A stretch of 64,000 nucleotides of DNA from contig OU015665.1 in NCBI GenBank assembly GCA_907165275.2, positions 7,626,001 to 7,690,000 on the forward strand, read 5' to 3'. Shown piece after piece: positions 1 to 13,500 of this stretch (position 1 is the first letter of the stretch; each line of letters opens with the position of its first letter). This stretch comes from Zygaena filipendulae. Taxonomy: Eukaryota > Arthropoda > Insecta > Lepidoptera > Zygaenidae. The translations under genes and the position numbers were made by a program. The notes under the pieces were generated by a model. That model saw nothing but the letters and a program-made list of their open reading frames with translations. It was not told the origin of the DNA and did no database searches.

Positions 1-3000
1 ACTACACTGGTGCACAACTTTGGAAAGTTCCTACCGATAAAGTAGCCGTAAGAACGACTGTTTCGAGGTTACGACGCAGAAACCGTAAGCTACATTTCAT
101 TTACAAAGTCATTAGTACCTATATTGATAGCGGTACCTATATTCGTTTTAATGATCATTTTCTCTTAACGGTTTCAGTCATTTCAACTTGGGGAGGAAAC
201 AAAACAGCTATCGATATACTCGTTAAACCAGAAGCTCTAGAAAATGTAACTAATATATTTAAGAGGGACAGAATCTTGTACGATATCATCATAGATGATC
301 TGCAAAAAAGAATCGAGGAAGAGAATCCTCCTTTAGACGAAAATGAAATACAACTCCAGGATCGAAGAGGTTTGTATTGAACAGCTACATATTTATATGT
401 AAGGAATCGTTAGATTAAGTAGTAAGACAGCAACCAAACAGTTGTTTTTCGTATAAAATTCCAAGGGCCAGTGTAATTTTGTTACAGCTAGAGCTTACAA
501 TTTTTGGCGTTACAGGGCTCTTCGTCGAAAGCTAGGTCTAAAAGGCGCTTATATGGGTTTCAATTCTTTTGATATGCCAATGGAGTATTGGCCGAGCGCA
601 AATTGGGGTTAGTCAATAAGATTCGGCACTAAATTCCGCACGATATTTTTTGCACGAGTGTCCTAACCATTATGTTTGGACGTTTGCGGAATCCTTTTAG
701 CTAAATGTACATATCTAAACAATTGTCGGTGTTCCGTGTTTTGTAACTAACTCAATCGAATAATTTTAAAAGCGTCAGCGTAACTAAATTAAACAAAAAA
801 CACTACGCAAACACAAATTAAGCACACAGATATTTTATTACAGGACATAAAATGACTTGGAAGCAGTATCATCGTCTCGAAGCTATTTATGATTTCTTGG
901 ACTATTTGGCCAAAACATATCCTGCTTTTGTAAGCGTAAACACTATAGGAAAATCTTCGGAAGGACGAGATCTGAAGGTAAACCCTGTAATGAATGATGA
1001 TTATATGGCATCATTACAATATTGGTTGATAGTGATGTTTCATAAAGTGTTGGTTTGAAATCAGTTTGTTTTGTACTTATAGGTGTTACGTATCTCAAAC
1101 GGCAAGTCAAGCAATAAGGCTGTCTTTATCGACGGAGGTATCCACGCCCGCGAATGGATTAGTCCAGCGACAGTCACCTACTTTATCAACCAATTTGTTG
1201 AGAACTTCGATGTGGAATCAGATGATATTAAGAACATAGATTGGTACCTAATGATTCACTTATTTACATAGAAAAATATTCTGTAATATGTTTACCCTGA
1301 AGCGGATATCAAACTGGCGTCTCAGTTGACAATTAGACAAACCGTGCTATATTTTTTGGTGTAATTTTTTTTCCACTGTATAGCGTATCATATTTCTAAC
1401 GTCAGAATATTTTCAGGTATTTCTTACCGGTCGTCAACCCTGACGGCTACGAATACACTCACACAACGGATCGTCTTTGGCGCAAAAACAGAAAAGTCGG
1501 TATCCCATCAAGAACCTGTACGGGTACTGATCTCAACAGGAATTTTGGGTACGCCACCGACCAATTTAATCTGATGATATACGATGATACGGTAGACCGA
1601 TGTCTTTGATTTTTGTGGTAATGCCAACCACGAACCGAAGGTTTTCACAAGTACCCATTCAAGTACCCCTCAACATAAGACTGGCATTGATATATTTAGC
1701 AATTTTTTTAAATTTTTTTTTATACAAGTATGGAACAAATAGGTAAAGTAAATTTGATATTTCATAAATTATACTGCACTAAGTAATTATGTCTGACCTG
1801 CAAGATGTCCCTTAAACATCATTGCAAATCTTTAAAGAACTTGATCAAACTTTTGTCTGTGTATTTTTTATCTGGTAGAGAAATGCGGAGAATACTTTAG
1901 ATGTTTGCTGTTTACTTTAGATGATGACTCTTGGTGTACTCTGCGGGCAGAACAGTACATCTTATAGCAGTTTTATTTTAATCTTACTTCGATTTATCAC
2001 CCATCTTTTTACATAACACAAAAATCGAAACAAGATTTAAATAAGACTGCTATAAAGTCGTGACAGTCGGGGAACAGACCGTCTATTCCGCTCTTACATT
2101 TACATAATTATACTTATATTATGCTCTAATTGTGTATGTACCTATTAGACATCGATGGGGAGGAAAAGGAGCTTCGAGAAATCCATGCAGCGAAATCTAC
2201 TGCGGCAGTAAAGCTTTTTCAGAGCCAGAGTCGAAAGCATTGTCTGTAAGTAGTCTTTTTAATGGACGTTTTCTTTACATAACTATAAATAAAATAAAAC
2301 TTTTTTTGCAGCTTTAGCATTGCCATAGTTAATACTAGCTGTTTCCTGCGGCCTCACCCGCGTTTTTTCAGAGTTCCCGCGGGAATTCCGGGATAAAAAG
2401 TACCCAATGTCCTTCTTTGTATCTCTGACAATGTGTGTACAAAATTTCATGATGATCATTTGAGCCGTTAAGGCGTGAAAGCGTAACAGACATACAGACA
2501 GACAGAGTTACTTTCGCATTTATAATATTAGTAGGGATAAAAGGGATTATGATTATCAGTTTGCTGGTCCCAGAACTCCCAGAACTTTTCCCGAAGAAAA
2601 GACGAAATATAAGTCTAAATTAAATCTAGGCCAAAAGCTACCTTTGCCTTGTAATAGGTATCTAATGTGGTTGAGAAACTAGGTCTCGAATTAATACTTT
2701 ATTTACATTATAAAATTCTATGTAACTACAAAAATTATTATAATTTCTTTTGCTTGAATATATACTTAACTATTATGACCTTAATTTCATTCAAAACCGT
2801 AACATACCATCTATCAATATTTATTGTTATGATGAGCAATTTTTAGGTAATCAAATGCAACCGTTATATAAACAATAGACCAGCATGAGCAAATGTTTTT
2901 ACCATAATAATGAATGGTTAACAAATTTCAAAAAAGATGATTGTTCTCATTTCTACTGGTAAAACTATTTTTAACCGACTTCCAAAAAGGAGGAGGTTCT

Positions 3001-4098
3001 ATGTTCGACTGTAGGTATGTCTTTTTGAATTTCTTTTTTTAATGACAAATTTTTATATTGTGTAGGTAGGTAGGATAATGTCTCTGAATTCAGCGACAGA
3101 TGATGATAGGTTTTTTCAGGGTTAAAATATTTTTTGGTTCCAAAGTGTTCAACTGTTTTATTTCTAATTTCTATGCAGGATTTCATCAAAAACAACGCAG
3201 CCAAGTTTACAGCCTATTTGACGTATCACAGCTACGGTCAATATTTGCTTTACCCGTGGGGCTATGACAATGTTGTGCCGCCAGACTACAAGGAATTAGA
3301 TGCTGTCGGCAAGAAGATAGCAGACGTAAGAAATGAGAATTACCTTAAATAGTACCCAATTATTTACCTATCCTGAGTTATAGGTATTAACTAGTAAATA
3401 TAGTAAAGAGCTAGTATCGATACATTAAACAGCAACAATAATTAATTATTATTTATTATTACATCAATGATTTGGAAGAAGTCATAAATTGCAATAGTTT
3501 CATGAGCATGCGAGATCCGAGTTTGGTCAAGGAATTCTGAACAGATTTATTATTGTAGCATTATCAGTTATCACGTCACATACATGGTATCTTACACCAC
3601 CATCTTTGGTGTTATCGACTTTATGACATCACTCTTGTTACTAACAATGATATAAAATTTAATATAATTATCTAGTTTAATTGGTCCATGTATAATTATG
3701 TAGAAGACCATTATAATTATGTTAGCAACATATGAAATGAAACTTTAAAGCAAATCTTACTGATTAGTAATTAAATTATTTGTTAATGTTGCTTTCAGAT
3801 TTCTTTGTATTAAAAGCAACATTAATTGAAATGGTTAAATTTTTTTTATTAACAGGCTATCCAACAAGCTAATGGAACTCAGTACACTGTGGGTTCGTCA
3901 AGTGGCCTTCTCTACCCAGCTGCAGGAGGGTCTGATGACTGGGCTAAGTCTCAGGGAATTAAATATACATACACCATAGAGCTCAGTGACACTGGCCGTT
4001 ATGGTTTCATCTTACCAACTTCTTACATAGAACCAGTGGCAAGGGAAAATCTTGCAGGTTTGCGATTACTTGCAAGTCAAATTAACAAAGAGTGGTAA
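1..4098 (+). CDS. Zinc carboxypeptidase (M14A, B-like), 5' end outside window
   Basis: Secreted pro-carboxypeptidase that removes C-terminal residues from peptides, probably in the gut lumen. Exons inferred from splice sites and phase: <1-84, 178-369, 844-977, 1083-1243, 1417-1548, 2149-2245, 3179-3325 and 3856-4098; all junctions keep frame. The first two and part of the third encode the inhibitory propeptide (motifs [25 protein letters not shown]). The catalytic domain has the zinc ligands HAREW (exon 4) and TYHSYGQ (exon 7), the substrate-binding LNRNFG (exon 5), the Tyr of LLYPAAGG, and the catalytic Glu in [13 protein letters not shown] (exon 8). GGSDDW puts Asp at the residue-255 position, as in B-type enzymes that prefer Lys/Arg; this specificity is inferred. 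The signal-peptide exon lies before the window. AATAAA signals at 4194 and 4204 follow the stop. No break seen. Confidence 0.93.
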
Positions 4099-4433
4099 AT
4101 AATCTAACAGGGATTCTATTTATTTAGCTGACAATAAGGACCTAACTGATAAGTTTATGTTTCGTAGATTAAGTTTAAGTCTTCTTTTTAGAAAATAAAT
4201 GAGAATAAATTATTTATTAACAATATGTGCTTTTTATTTTATACTAGCTATCCCCTGCGGTTTTTATCCATGGTAATTTTGGAGCTTCTGTGGGAATTCA
4301 ATGACAAAAAGTACCCTATGTTCTTTTCTGTGTAATGTATATGCCAAATTCCATGATTGGTTGAGCTGTTAAGGCGTGAAAGCGTAACAGACAGACAGAG
4401 TTACTTTCGCATTTTTAATATTAGTAGGGATTT
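2330..4433 (+). repeat. Interspersed repeat copies in and after the carboxypeptidase gene
   Basis: Two copies of the abundant family that begins near 'actagctgt..cc.gcggtttcacccgcg', passes through 'ggcgtgaaagcgtaacag' and ends 'ttagtaggga': about 2330-2540 (intron 6) and about 4244-4433 (just after the gene). Between them, 2973-3030 is a fragment starting AACCGACTTCCAAAAA, matching the end of the element at 47641-48890. The rest of the carboxypeptidase introns is AT-rich with nothing recognised. Confidence 0.65.
4194..4209 (+). terminator. Poly(A) signals of the carboxypeptidase gene
   Basis: Two AATAAA hexamers (4194-4199 and 4204-4209) lie about 100 bases after the carboxypeptidase stop codon, in the expected place and strand. 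Confidence 0.6.
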
Positions 4434-4617
4434 TCAAGTAGATTTTTCATATATGAAGGGATTTGAGTGGGTTGCCAGGGGAGAGCCCTCACACCTCTTG
4501 GAAATCTTGAAATTAACAATTTGAGGAGTTTTTATAGAACGTTGCAGTATTTTTTGGGCTACAATATCATGGGTTGTTTTCCTACTAACACCCAATACAA
4601 TTGAAATGAAGACTTAC

Positions 4618-5004
4618 CTTACTGGTTGGAGATATCTTGCTCTCATTTTTACCAGGACTTATAACAACTGGCTCTGTTACCTTGATTTGTGGTATTTTAC
4701 CGTAAATACCGCTTGAAGGGTTGTTTTTACTACCAACTGGACTGCTTTTCAAGAGATTTTCAGTTTCATTAGAAATATCTTCAGCTCTCTTTAAAATCAA
4801 CTCCACATCATCAGTGTCGTCAATTATTTTACTACACATATGAACACCAGATAATTTATTGATTTCACTTAAAATCATTTTAATCTCCTCATCGCTATCC
4901 TTGTACATTTCACATGTCTTCTCAATTTGTAAAAATTCATTAGTTGATATACTATTATCATTAGAAGCTAACTCCTGTTTACTTTTCTGTAAAGTTTGGG
5001 TCAT
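4618..5004 (-). CDS. First exon of an unrecognised coiled-coil-like protein
   Basis: The ATG is at 5004 and 129 codons run to a consensus donor (AAG|GTAAGT, junction at 4618/4617). The frame stays open a little past the donor, but the clean GTAAGT makes it a spliced exon. The protein is rich in Glu, Lys, Asn, Ser and Asp; a charged, probably helical stretch (about residues 25-85, containing EIKMILSEINKL and DVELILKRAEDISNE) suggests a coiled coil, followed by a Ser/Pro-rich tail. I do not recognise the family. Later exons should lie to the left on the - strand but none was found, so the carboxypeptidase may be nested in its intron or the gene may continue beyond the window. The X-box at 5307-5319 hints at a cilium-related role, which is inference only. 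Confidence 0.55.
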
Positions 5005-5306
5005 TTTTTAATTATAGTTTTTTGTTTAAAAACACAATTATCTGTGACTTTTCCCTTTCACTTAAAAACAATAAGTAGGAATTCTCTCTAAATCTCTAAG
5101 TACCCTAGTGAATAAATGTATTGATATAATAATAAATATGTTATTTAAACTGGATCCTGAGTAAATACCGCTCAGTTATTATCGAAAATAATCAAATTTT
5201 AAAACCTAATCAATCATAATGACTGCTTTTTAGTTTCTTATATTTTTTGGTTGGTCAGACTTTTATCCTAAACACCGAAAAACATAATAGATAGACAGTT
5301 GCTAAC

Positions 5307-5319
5307 GTTGCTAAGCAAC
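5307..5319. promoter_or_regulatory. Candidate RFX X-box
   Basis: GTTGCTAAGCAAC is a perfect 13-base palindrome fitting the RFX consensus GTNRCY-N(0-3)-RGYAAC. It lies about 300 bp upstream of the - strand ATG at 5004, the usual distance for X-boxes that control ciliary genes. Occupancy and target gene are inferred. Confidence 0.45.
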
Positions 5320-7538
5320 GCTAAGTACTCTGTGAAGTAGAGGTGGGCGTTGTACGGACGGACTAGTTACATATACCGTCCGCGTACGATCTACGAACAG
5401 ACGGTGATCCACAAGTACATTGGTCTGTTGAAATAATATTTTCGCTCAAGAATTCTAATTCCACAGGTTAGTGGAAAATTAGTTTTTACTTTTTTAATTA
5501 ATGTAAAATAGTTATTGATACTAATAAATATTGTAAATAGTGTAAAAAGTTGTAAAAAGAAGTCATATAACTATAACATAATTAATATCAGTAGGTATTT
5601 AACTAATAATTGAATACCTGATAATAATAAATAATAATTCAATCAGCTTACTAATAATATAAACATTCAATTTACGAAATTTCATTTAAAATTAAGCTTT
5701 GAGCAGATGGTATGCCATCTACATGACGTCATGACGAATGAGGACGTAATACGTTCTCGATACTTAACTGCCGATGCGGAGGACGGCCCCCTGCGCTACA
5801 ACGACCAGTCGTCGAATTCAATTAGTTGAACGACTAGTCGATGAACGAGAACGGATGGTCTCGTTTTGTCGTTCAAAAACGCGACAAAGACCCACCTCTA
5901 CTATGAAAGTAGAAGGAGAATGCAAATGTTCAACGCGTGGTCGTAGTGATCGTGGTCATAGTTCTCTGATCATGACCACAGAGTCCCATAAACTATAGAG
6001 ATAAGTACCTACTACCGTCAGGATCTACCATTTTCGGGTTTAAACCAGAGTTCCCGAGCACGTCCACGTCCATATATTTTGCAATTTTACATCTAGAAAT
6101 TATTAAATAAAACAACAGTTCCGACAAAACAATTTAAACCTTAGTTCGCTAACAAAAAGAAACTCCAAAAATCGCATTACTTTTTTAAGTAAATTTAGTA
6201 GTTAAAAAAAAAAATGAAAAATGCGTTTATTTGGTTAGATAAAGGTTCTTAACCTATGCCTACCTAGATCTAAGTAAATCTAATGCCCAAAACATTGCAA
6301 CACAGTAAAGGTAGGACAGGAATGTGTTGGAGACCTGGGTTCTAAACTAAGTAAACTTGTATCATAGAACCCAGGGACCCTCCACTCCTATTGCAGACAA
6401 TTTAATATTCACCCACATATTACTAACCATAGCATATACATGACTTAAATTTGTAGCGGGAGCAGGATGGATGATATGGCTCGACCGCCACCAAAGGGGA
6501 AGCTTCCCGCCGGGCGAGGTGGTATGCCCGGGGAACCGCGGCTCCGACTGTAGATCGTCGGAGGTCGTATGTATGCAGCTTAATTTGAAAACTTCGTTAG
6601 TGCGATTCACGTTGTTAGTATTCGTCGCTTCATTGTAGTTTGTGACTTGTGGCATAGAGGTCGCCACAAATTAAATTAAATATCCAAACATCTTAAACTT
6701 AAACTATTAAAGAGACAGATGTATATTATGTAGATAAGTAAGTATAAAGTAATTAAAAAAGTAACAATAAATAATATGGTAAATAATTATATATACAAAA
6801 ACTATTTTTACAAAAAAAATGTGGCCACACCTATAACCGTAGTGATTACCTATAACCTCTCTCTCTGCCTATAACCTGAACCTCAGAAGAATAACTTACC
6901 TGCCCCCCTGGCCCTAGCCATATTGACATTCAACAATCGTTTAAAAAACTGCTTCTTGGCAGTAACGGACGTCAGGTTTATTTCTTTGTTTTGCAAATAG
7001 TTTATCGTGATTAATATTATGTGAATGTTGTAGATTTTGCATAATTGTGATGCATTAGTGATGAACAGTGTGTGGAAACAGTAAAATAAAATGAAATGGG
7101 GCATTCATCGGGAGGTTGTCGTTTTATTAAGAACTTCCCACAGAGCGTCCTATTAAGGTTCAACTGTGAAGAGTTGCTGCCAAAAGTTCCGGTAAAGCAT
7201 CGAAACGCATCTCACCAATGCATTTCGATATACTTAAATAACTTCAGAAGAATAAAATACAACTGAATTGGCTGTATGGACTTAGATTCCTTTGCCTTCC
7301 CCATTGGGGTAAATTTAATAAAAAAAACTAATTATCAATGTCATCTTGCCATTTTGAAAAAAAAAGAAAAAAAAGTACCGATTTCGTGCTTGTTGAATTG
7401 TTGATTAAAATATTTCATCTTCATTCGATATATATTTTCAGCGGTGCTGCTAATAAATCTATTATTTTACTTTCGCTGGTGAAAATAACTATAAAATCAT
7501 TGAGTAGGTACTTAGGTAATAAAGGTAATTGTTGAGCC
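5320..7538. other. Intergenic stretch before Prp6, no gene supported
   Basis: Mostly AT-rich. A GC-rich island at about 6455-6570 holds a 28-codon + strand ORF (6467-6553) of no recognised family. At about 7088-7300 lies a repeat that recurs at 29655-30280 (shared 'ggttcaactgtgaag' and 'tgctgccaaaagttcc'). Prp6's 5' UTR and promoter must lie near the right end, but no clear TATA or initiator was seen. Confidence 0.4.
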
Positions 7539-10500
7539 ATGTCCGTACCACCGCAAGCGTTTGTGAATAAGAACAAAAAACATTTTCTTGGAATACCAGC
7601 ACCTCTGGGTTATGTTGCTGGAGTTGGTAGGGGGTAAGTTGGTTCAACCATCCTCACTAATTATATAAATGCGAAAGTGAGTTTGTTTGTTTGTTTGTAA
7701 CGCTTTCACGCCTAAACGGCCCAATCGATCACCACGAAATTTTTCATACACGTTGTCAGAGAAGGTTTTAGGCTACTTTTTATCCCGGAATTCCCACGAG
7801 AATTTCGAAATTAACGCGGAATAAACTACAGTAAATTTTGCATACCACCTACACGTCAAGGGTAGGTAGGGACAGAAAAAATATAGGGTAGTAAGTACCT
7901 AGGTATTATCGAACTATTATCGAAATACCCGCGGGATCCGAAACTAACGCGGGTAAAACCGTACCTTACACTGCACATGTCACAATCGTCATGACTTGTG
8001 ATTAGTTAATTACTCAAAAGGACACTATATAGTGCAACTGCTCTTTTATTTGTTCTCATTTAACATTTCATTTAGTAAAACACTTATTACATCTAATCAT
8101 ACAATTTAGTGTAGTGTGATCACTCGCTAAATTCTACCCTAAAGACTGAAGTACCCTAGCTAAATACACTAAATTTAGCGAGTAATCACACTACACTAAA
8201 TTGTACACTAAATCCTAAATAAGTGTATCCAATTTAGATTCCCTTAAAATTGGATTGTGTAATAAGCGTTTAAGAGACCAATTAACTGATTAGCAAATAA
8301 AGTTAAGAAATAACTGCTGTGTGCTAGATATTCATTACCTACATTTTTTCATTACAGAGCAACAGGCTTCACAACAAGATCTGATATTGGTCCCGCAAGA
8401 GATGCAAATGATGTATCGTAAGTGCCAAAATTAATAATGACTATACTTTTTTTTCTTAAACCTATGGATTTTGTTTATTTAAAATAGAAACCTTAATATA
8501 ATTTTTCTTTTTTCTTGCATAGTGATGATCGTCATGCACCTCCTGCTGCTAAACGGAAGAAAAACGAAGAAGAAGATGATGATGAAGATTTAAATGACTC
8601 CAATTATGATGAGTTCTCAGGATACAGTGGTTCTTTATTTTCAAAGGTAGTTATACATATTTTCTTAGTTTTTCAATTAAAGATTGTAACTACAGATGGC
8701 CGGGCCGACTATAGTGTTTAATAGCTAGGTGAAAAATCTGTTTTCAAAAATGCCAATCACATAATGCTTACGTACCACTGAGCCATCTGCATCATGCAAC
8801 TGAGCACGGTTGTGACATATTTTTTGCACATATTCAACTATAACTTTAAATAGGTACTCTTGGAAACTTTCAAGAAATTATAAAAAAACAACCAAAAATC
8901 TGCATCTTTTGCATTATATCTAATTAAAGACGCCTTACCCAATTAGTAGGGCCATTTGTAATTATAACATTCTATAAACTAATAAGGTATAGTAACTGGA
9001 AGAAAACTGTAATTAGCTATTGTGTGATTGTAACTTACAGATACGTTTTTATTCTTAGGACCCGTATTTGTATTTGTATTTGTAAACGGGCTGGTTTCCG
9101 CAATTCGACGACTGAGCGCCTATTTTGCGTGTGGTGGGAATTGTGCCTATTCATACCAGCCAAGCTCCTCCAGGAAGCCCAGCAGCTTCCTGATGTCGCT
9201 GAAGGCTTCCGGGAGTGAACTTGGTGCTCCCAGGTGTTTGACCCGGTATGGTGCTACTCCATCACACTCTAGTAGCATGTGGGCAGCTGTTTCCTCAGCC
9301 CTCATGCATGCCCTGCAGAGGGGGCTATCTGTAACATTTATAGTGTATAAATGCTTGTTATAAGGGCCATGACCTGTGAGGGCACCCGTTACCATGCGGA
9401 GCTGGGTTTTGCTTAGCCGCAGGAGACTGCGGGAGAGGCGAGCATTGGCCCTTGGTAAGGTCGCCCTTGCCTGCCCGCAGTCTCCACGCCTCCTCCAGGT
9501 CCGGTCGTGCTGTTGTCCAGTTCTTTGGCGTAGTTGTGTTCGGATCCAGCCGAATGGTAGGGGCACTATAGGTTCCGGGCCGAAAATAGCCGTGTCGGAA
9601 CCCCTACGCGCCAGCTCATCCGCCGCATCGTTCCCTCGAGAGTCACTGTGGCCCTTTATCCATTGCAGGGTAATGCTGTTGTTATTATTGCATACCTCTG
9701 TCAATGCTTGGTGACACTCGTGTATTAGGCTCGAGGTAATCGCATGATTCCCAAGTGCCTGTAGTACTGACATGCTGTCTGAAATAATGCGGATCGAGTG
9801 GTTCTCCACCTTCCTAGCCGCAATTGCTCTTGCTGCCATTATGATGCCCACACATTCGGCTTGAAATACCGTGTTGTGGGTACCTAACGGCATCGATATG
9901 CTAATATTCAGGTCTTCCGAAAAAGTTCCGGAGCCAGTACCTGAGTTTGTTTTGGAGCCATCTGTAAATATTCTCAGCTCTCTTTGGTTGAGGCTTTCAG
10001 CCCCCACCTCAAAGAGCTGAATCTTGTATTTCTTGTCGAAGACAAATTGCATCGGAATTCTGTCATTTATCGCATCAATGAGCGGTACATCCTCTATGGC
10101 TCTATCGAGGATTTTTGTGTGAGGAGTTCCGATGTTCCTCCATAGATTAAGGGACCTTAGGCGAACTGCCGAGGTAGCTGCCTCCTGCTGGATAAAAAGA
10201 TCCAGAGGGGGCAGACCCAGCATCATTTCCAGAGCTGCCGTGGGGGTCGTCCTCATGCAGCCTGTTATCGCCATGCATATTAATCTCTGGAAGCGCTGTA
10301 GCTTATTGGTAGTTGTGGCCAGCTCGGTTCGCGGCCACCAGGTCACTGAACCGTAGCTGATCGTTGGTCTCAACACCGTTGTATAAAGCCATAATGTAAT
10401 TTTGGGGGATAACCCCCATTTCTTACCAATCATCCTGCGGCACTGCCAAAAGACGATGCTGGCTTTGTTTAATACGTGTTCTATATGATTGCTCCAGTTC

Positions 10501-13500
10501 AACTTGCTGTCAAGTTTAAGTCCCAGATACTTGACCTCAGTTGATAGCTGTAGCTCTGTTTTAAACAGCCTAGGTAGATTGTATCTACCTAGGTCTCGTT
10601 TGTTCGTGAACATTACTAGTTCAGTTTTTGTTGGGTTAACCGACAGCTTATAGGCAGCACACCATTTCTCCACGACTCGAAGTGCCGCCTGTGTAACGTC
10701 GCAAACTATATTTGCAAAGTTACCGGTCACTAGTATCGCGAGGTCATCGGCGTACCCGATTGTATAAAAGTGGTTTGCGTTGAGGGTGGTGATAAGGTCA
10801 TTCACCACCATGTTCCATAGGAGGGGCGAGAGCACTCCCCCTTGGGGGCAGCCCTTCGCCACTAACGCTCCCAGTGTCTCATCCTCTGCAAACCTGATTA
10901 TTCTTTTGCTTAGCATGTTTTCAATCCACTGTATTAAGACAGCATTGGTGCCGTGCCTTGCTAGGGCAGTACCAATGCTAGAAAAGTTTGTTTTGTCGAA
11001 GGCCCCTTCGATGTCTATGAAGGTACCTAGGCAAATTGCTTTGTTTTGAATCGCTTCCTCAATTTTGGATACAACCAAATGTAGGGCCGATTCGGTTGAT
11101 TTACCTGAACTGTACGCGTGTTGGTGTCGGTGCAGTGGTATGTTCTTGAGCGCTTTGTCCCTCAGTTCCCTGTCACACATCCTCTCTAGCGTTTTAAGCA
11201 GGAATGATGTGAGGCTAATTGGTCTGAAGGATTTTGCGTCAGTATAGTCGCTTTTGCCCGGTTTAGGTATGAAGATTACCCTAACCTCGCGCCACTGCAG
11301 TGGGATGTACCTGTGCGCGAGGCACGCGCACAGCAGTGGTGTTAATATTCGGGTTAGCGGCCTCCCACCCCATTGCAGCAGAGCAGGGAAGATACCATCC
11401 ATGCCCGCCGTCTTGAAGGGTTGGAAGCTGCTGATGGCCCATTCAGTTTTGTCTAGGGTTACCACCTGTTGAGCGAAGTTCCAGCACTCCTGTGTTGGCT
11501 TTGTTATTGTGTCCTTCCAATCAACCGTCTGCACGAGACTACATTCTGGGAAATGGGTCCGTAACAGCACCTGTTGAGTCTCCTCATGAGATGTGGTAAG
11601 GGTGTTGTCTGGTTTACGAAGAGATCCCAAGCCGTGATTGGGTTGGCTAGATAGAACCTTCCGTACCCGATTCGCCTGTTCGTTGTTGCTAATGCCTTCG
11701 CAGAATTTGCGCCACGAGGCTGTTCTCCAGTACCGGAGACGTTTCTTGTACATGTTCTTAGCGTTCATGTAGTTATCCCAGTCTTGCTCATCGTATGTGT
11801 TCATTGCCCTGTTGAATAATTTCCTAACCTTTTTCCTGAGCCTTCCTAGCTCTGGACCCCACCAGGGTTGACCTTTACGGTCTGCCTCCCGTGGCGCGGT
11901 TAGGGGGCATGCATCGTGGTAGCATTCCATCACTGTTCTTGTGAGATCTGTTACCTGATTCTCTATTTGAATTGTGTCTTCAATTGCCACAGGCACCTCA
12001 AACCCTCCTAGTTTGTCTCTAAGTTTCCTTGAGTAGCAAACCCGGTCGGTCTTGCGGGGGAGCCTGCGGGGTTGTATTTCCTGGGTTGTTACCTGGATGT
12101 TGAACCTGATCCATCTGTGGTCGGAGCATGACGCTTCATCCGACACGTGCCACTCCGAGATAAGGTTCGCAGCAATATTAGTGGCCAGAGTAAGATCTAT
12201 AATGGTTTTACTCCGTCTGGTCACATATGTTGGTTTGGCACCCTGATTTATAATATCTAGAGTTGTAGTGGAGAGATATTCTAAAAGCATCTTACCTCTG
12301 TTGTTCGTCGCTCTGTTGCCCCACAGTGTGTGGTGGCAATTGGAGTCCGTTGCAATTATTAGCTCCAGTCCCTCCGCCTCGCAGTAGCCGACCAGCCTCG
12401 CCATGCCATGGGGTGGAGGATCCTCTCCCTCGGGCATGTAGACGCTGGCCAGCACTACCTGCTGCAGGACTGGAACTTGCTTCATTGTTATCCGCACAGC
12501 ACACAGATCTCTGGAACAGAAATCCATTAGTGGTTGCACGAGAATATTGTTAGTAGCATAGATACAAGCCCTAGGGCTCGTTCCAATACTTGTTATGATC
12601 TTACCTCCTAAATTGGAGAGGCCCTGTATAGTGCCTGTGCTGCTGATCCACGGCTCCTGTATCAGCAGGATGGCTGTATTGCTAACCTCCAACCACTTCC
12701 GCACCTGAGCCGTGGCGGTCATACTGTGGTGGAGGTTTGCTTGTAGTACCTGGCATCTAGACGAGGGGGACGCCATCTTGGGTGTCCTCCTCCTCCCCCA
12801 GATCCAGGTCCTCTACCCTCCGGGTCCAATCGTCTTCGCTTCCTAGTTCCGGCAGCACAAGGGTTTCAGGCTGTCCCGGAAGCTCAGCGTCGGCCATCGG
12901 GGGTGAGTCGGGAGTTGTTTCTTCTGCTGGCCGCACCGGGGGTGTCTCCTGTCTGCGGATCCCCTCCTCCTCCATGGGTTCCGGAGCCGGGGGTCCCGTC
13001 GGTGCGGTTGTGTTTCCTTCCCGGAGAGGGTCTGCCTTAGGTGGGGTGTCGATAAACCTTCCTCTTTCCCCCTCGAACTTTAGGTATACCGACCCCATCA
13101 TGAAGCTCAGTCGGCGCTCGTGTATCAATAGCGACTGGACCACATCTTCCGGGACGCTGATGATGACGAATGTCTCCATCTTTTGCGGTTTCACCGCGTG
13201 CAGCAGCCACCGGTCCACTTGGGCCCATGGGTTTTGGAACTTCAAAGTGCGACCGATGTCGTTCGAGTTCCAAAACCCTGGGATGAGGATGCCACACCTC
13301 ACCCGGCGTGGTATATCTGCGGGCCGCGCAACCACCAGCTTGCCCACTGTTGGTATCTTCATGTCGGCAATGCTGTCTTTAAGCCAGTCCAGTGTTCGGT
13401 TGTCCGCACACCAGACCTGCAGCGCATTGCCCACAAGGGTTGGCTTGCCCCTGAACTCAGGCCCCGTGGTGCCCGCTGGGTTGGTTCTGGCGAGGCCGAG

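Noticed and set aside
490..610. 42-codon open stretch after an acceptor-like site in carboxypeptidase intron 2
   Set aside because: It does not fit the carboxypeptidase between exons 178-369 and 844-977, which join in frame without it, and it matches no family I know.
6362..6667. 101-codon - strand ORF and the 28-codon + ORF within a GC-rich patch
   Set aside because: No recognisable protein, no convincing splice sites, and the two overlap on opposite strands.
6900..6921. - strand ATG followed by eight codons and a GTAAGT donor
   Set aside because: No acceptor of matching phase was found to the left; such short start-donor combinations arise by chance.
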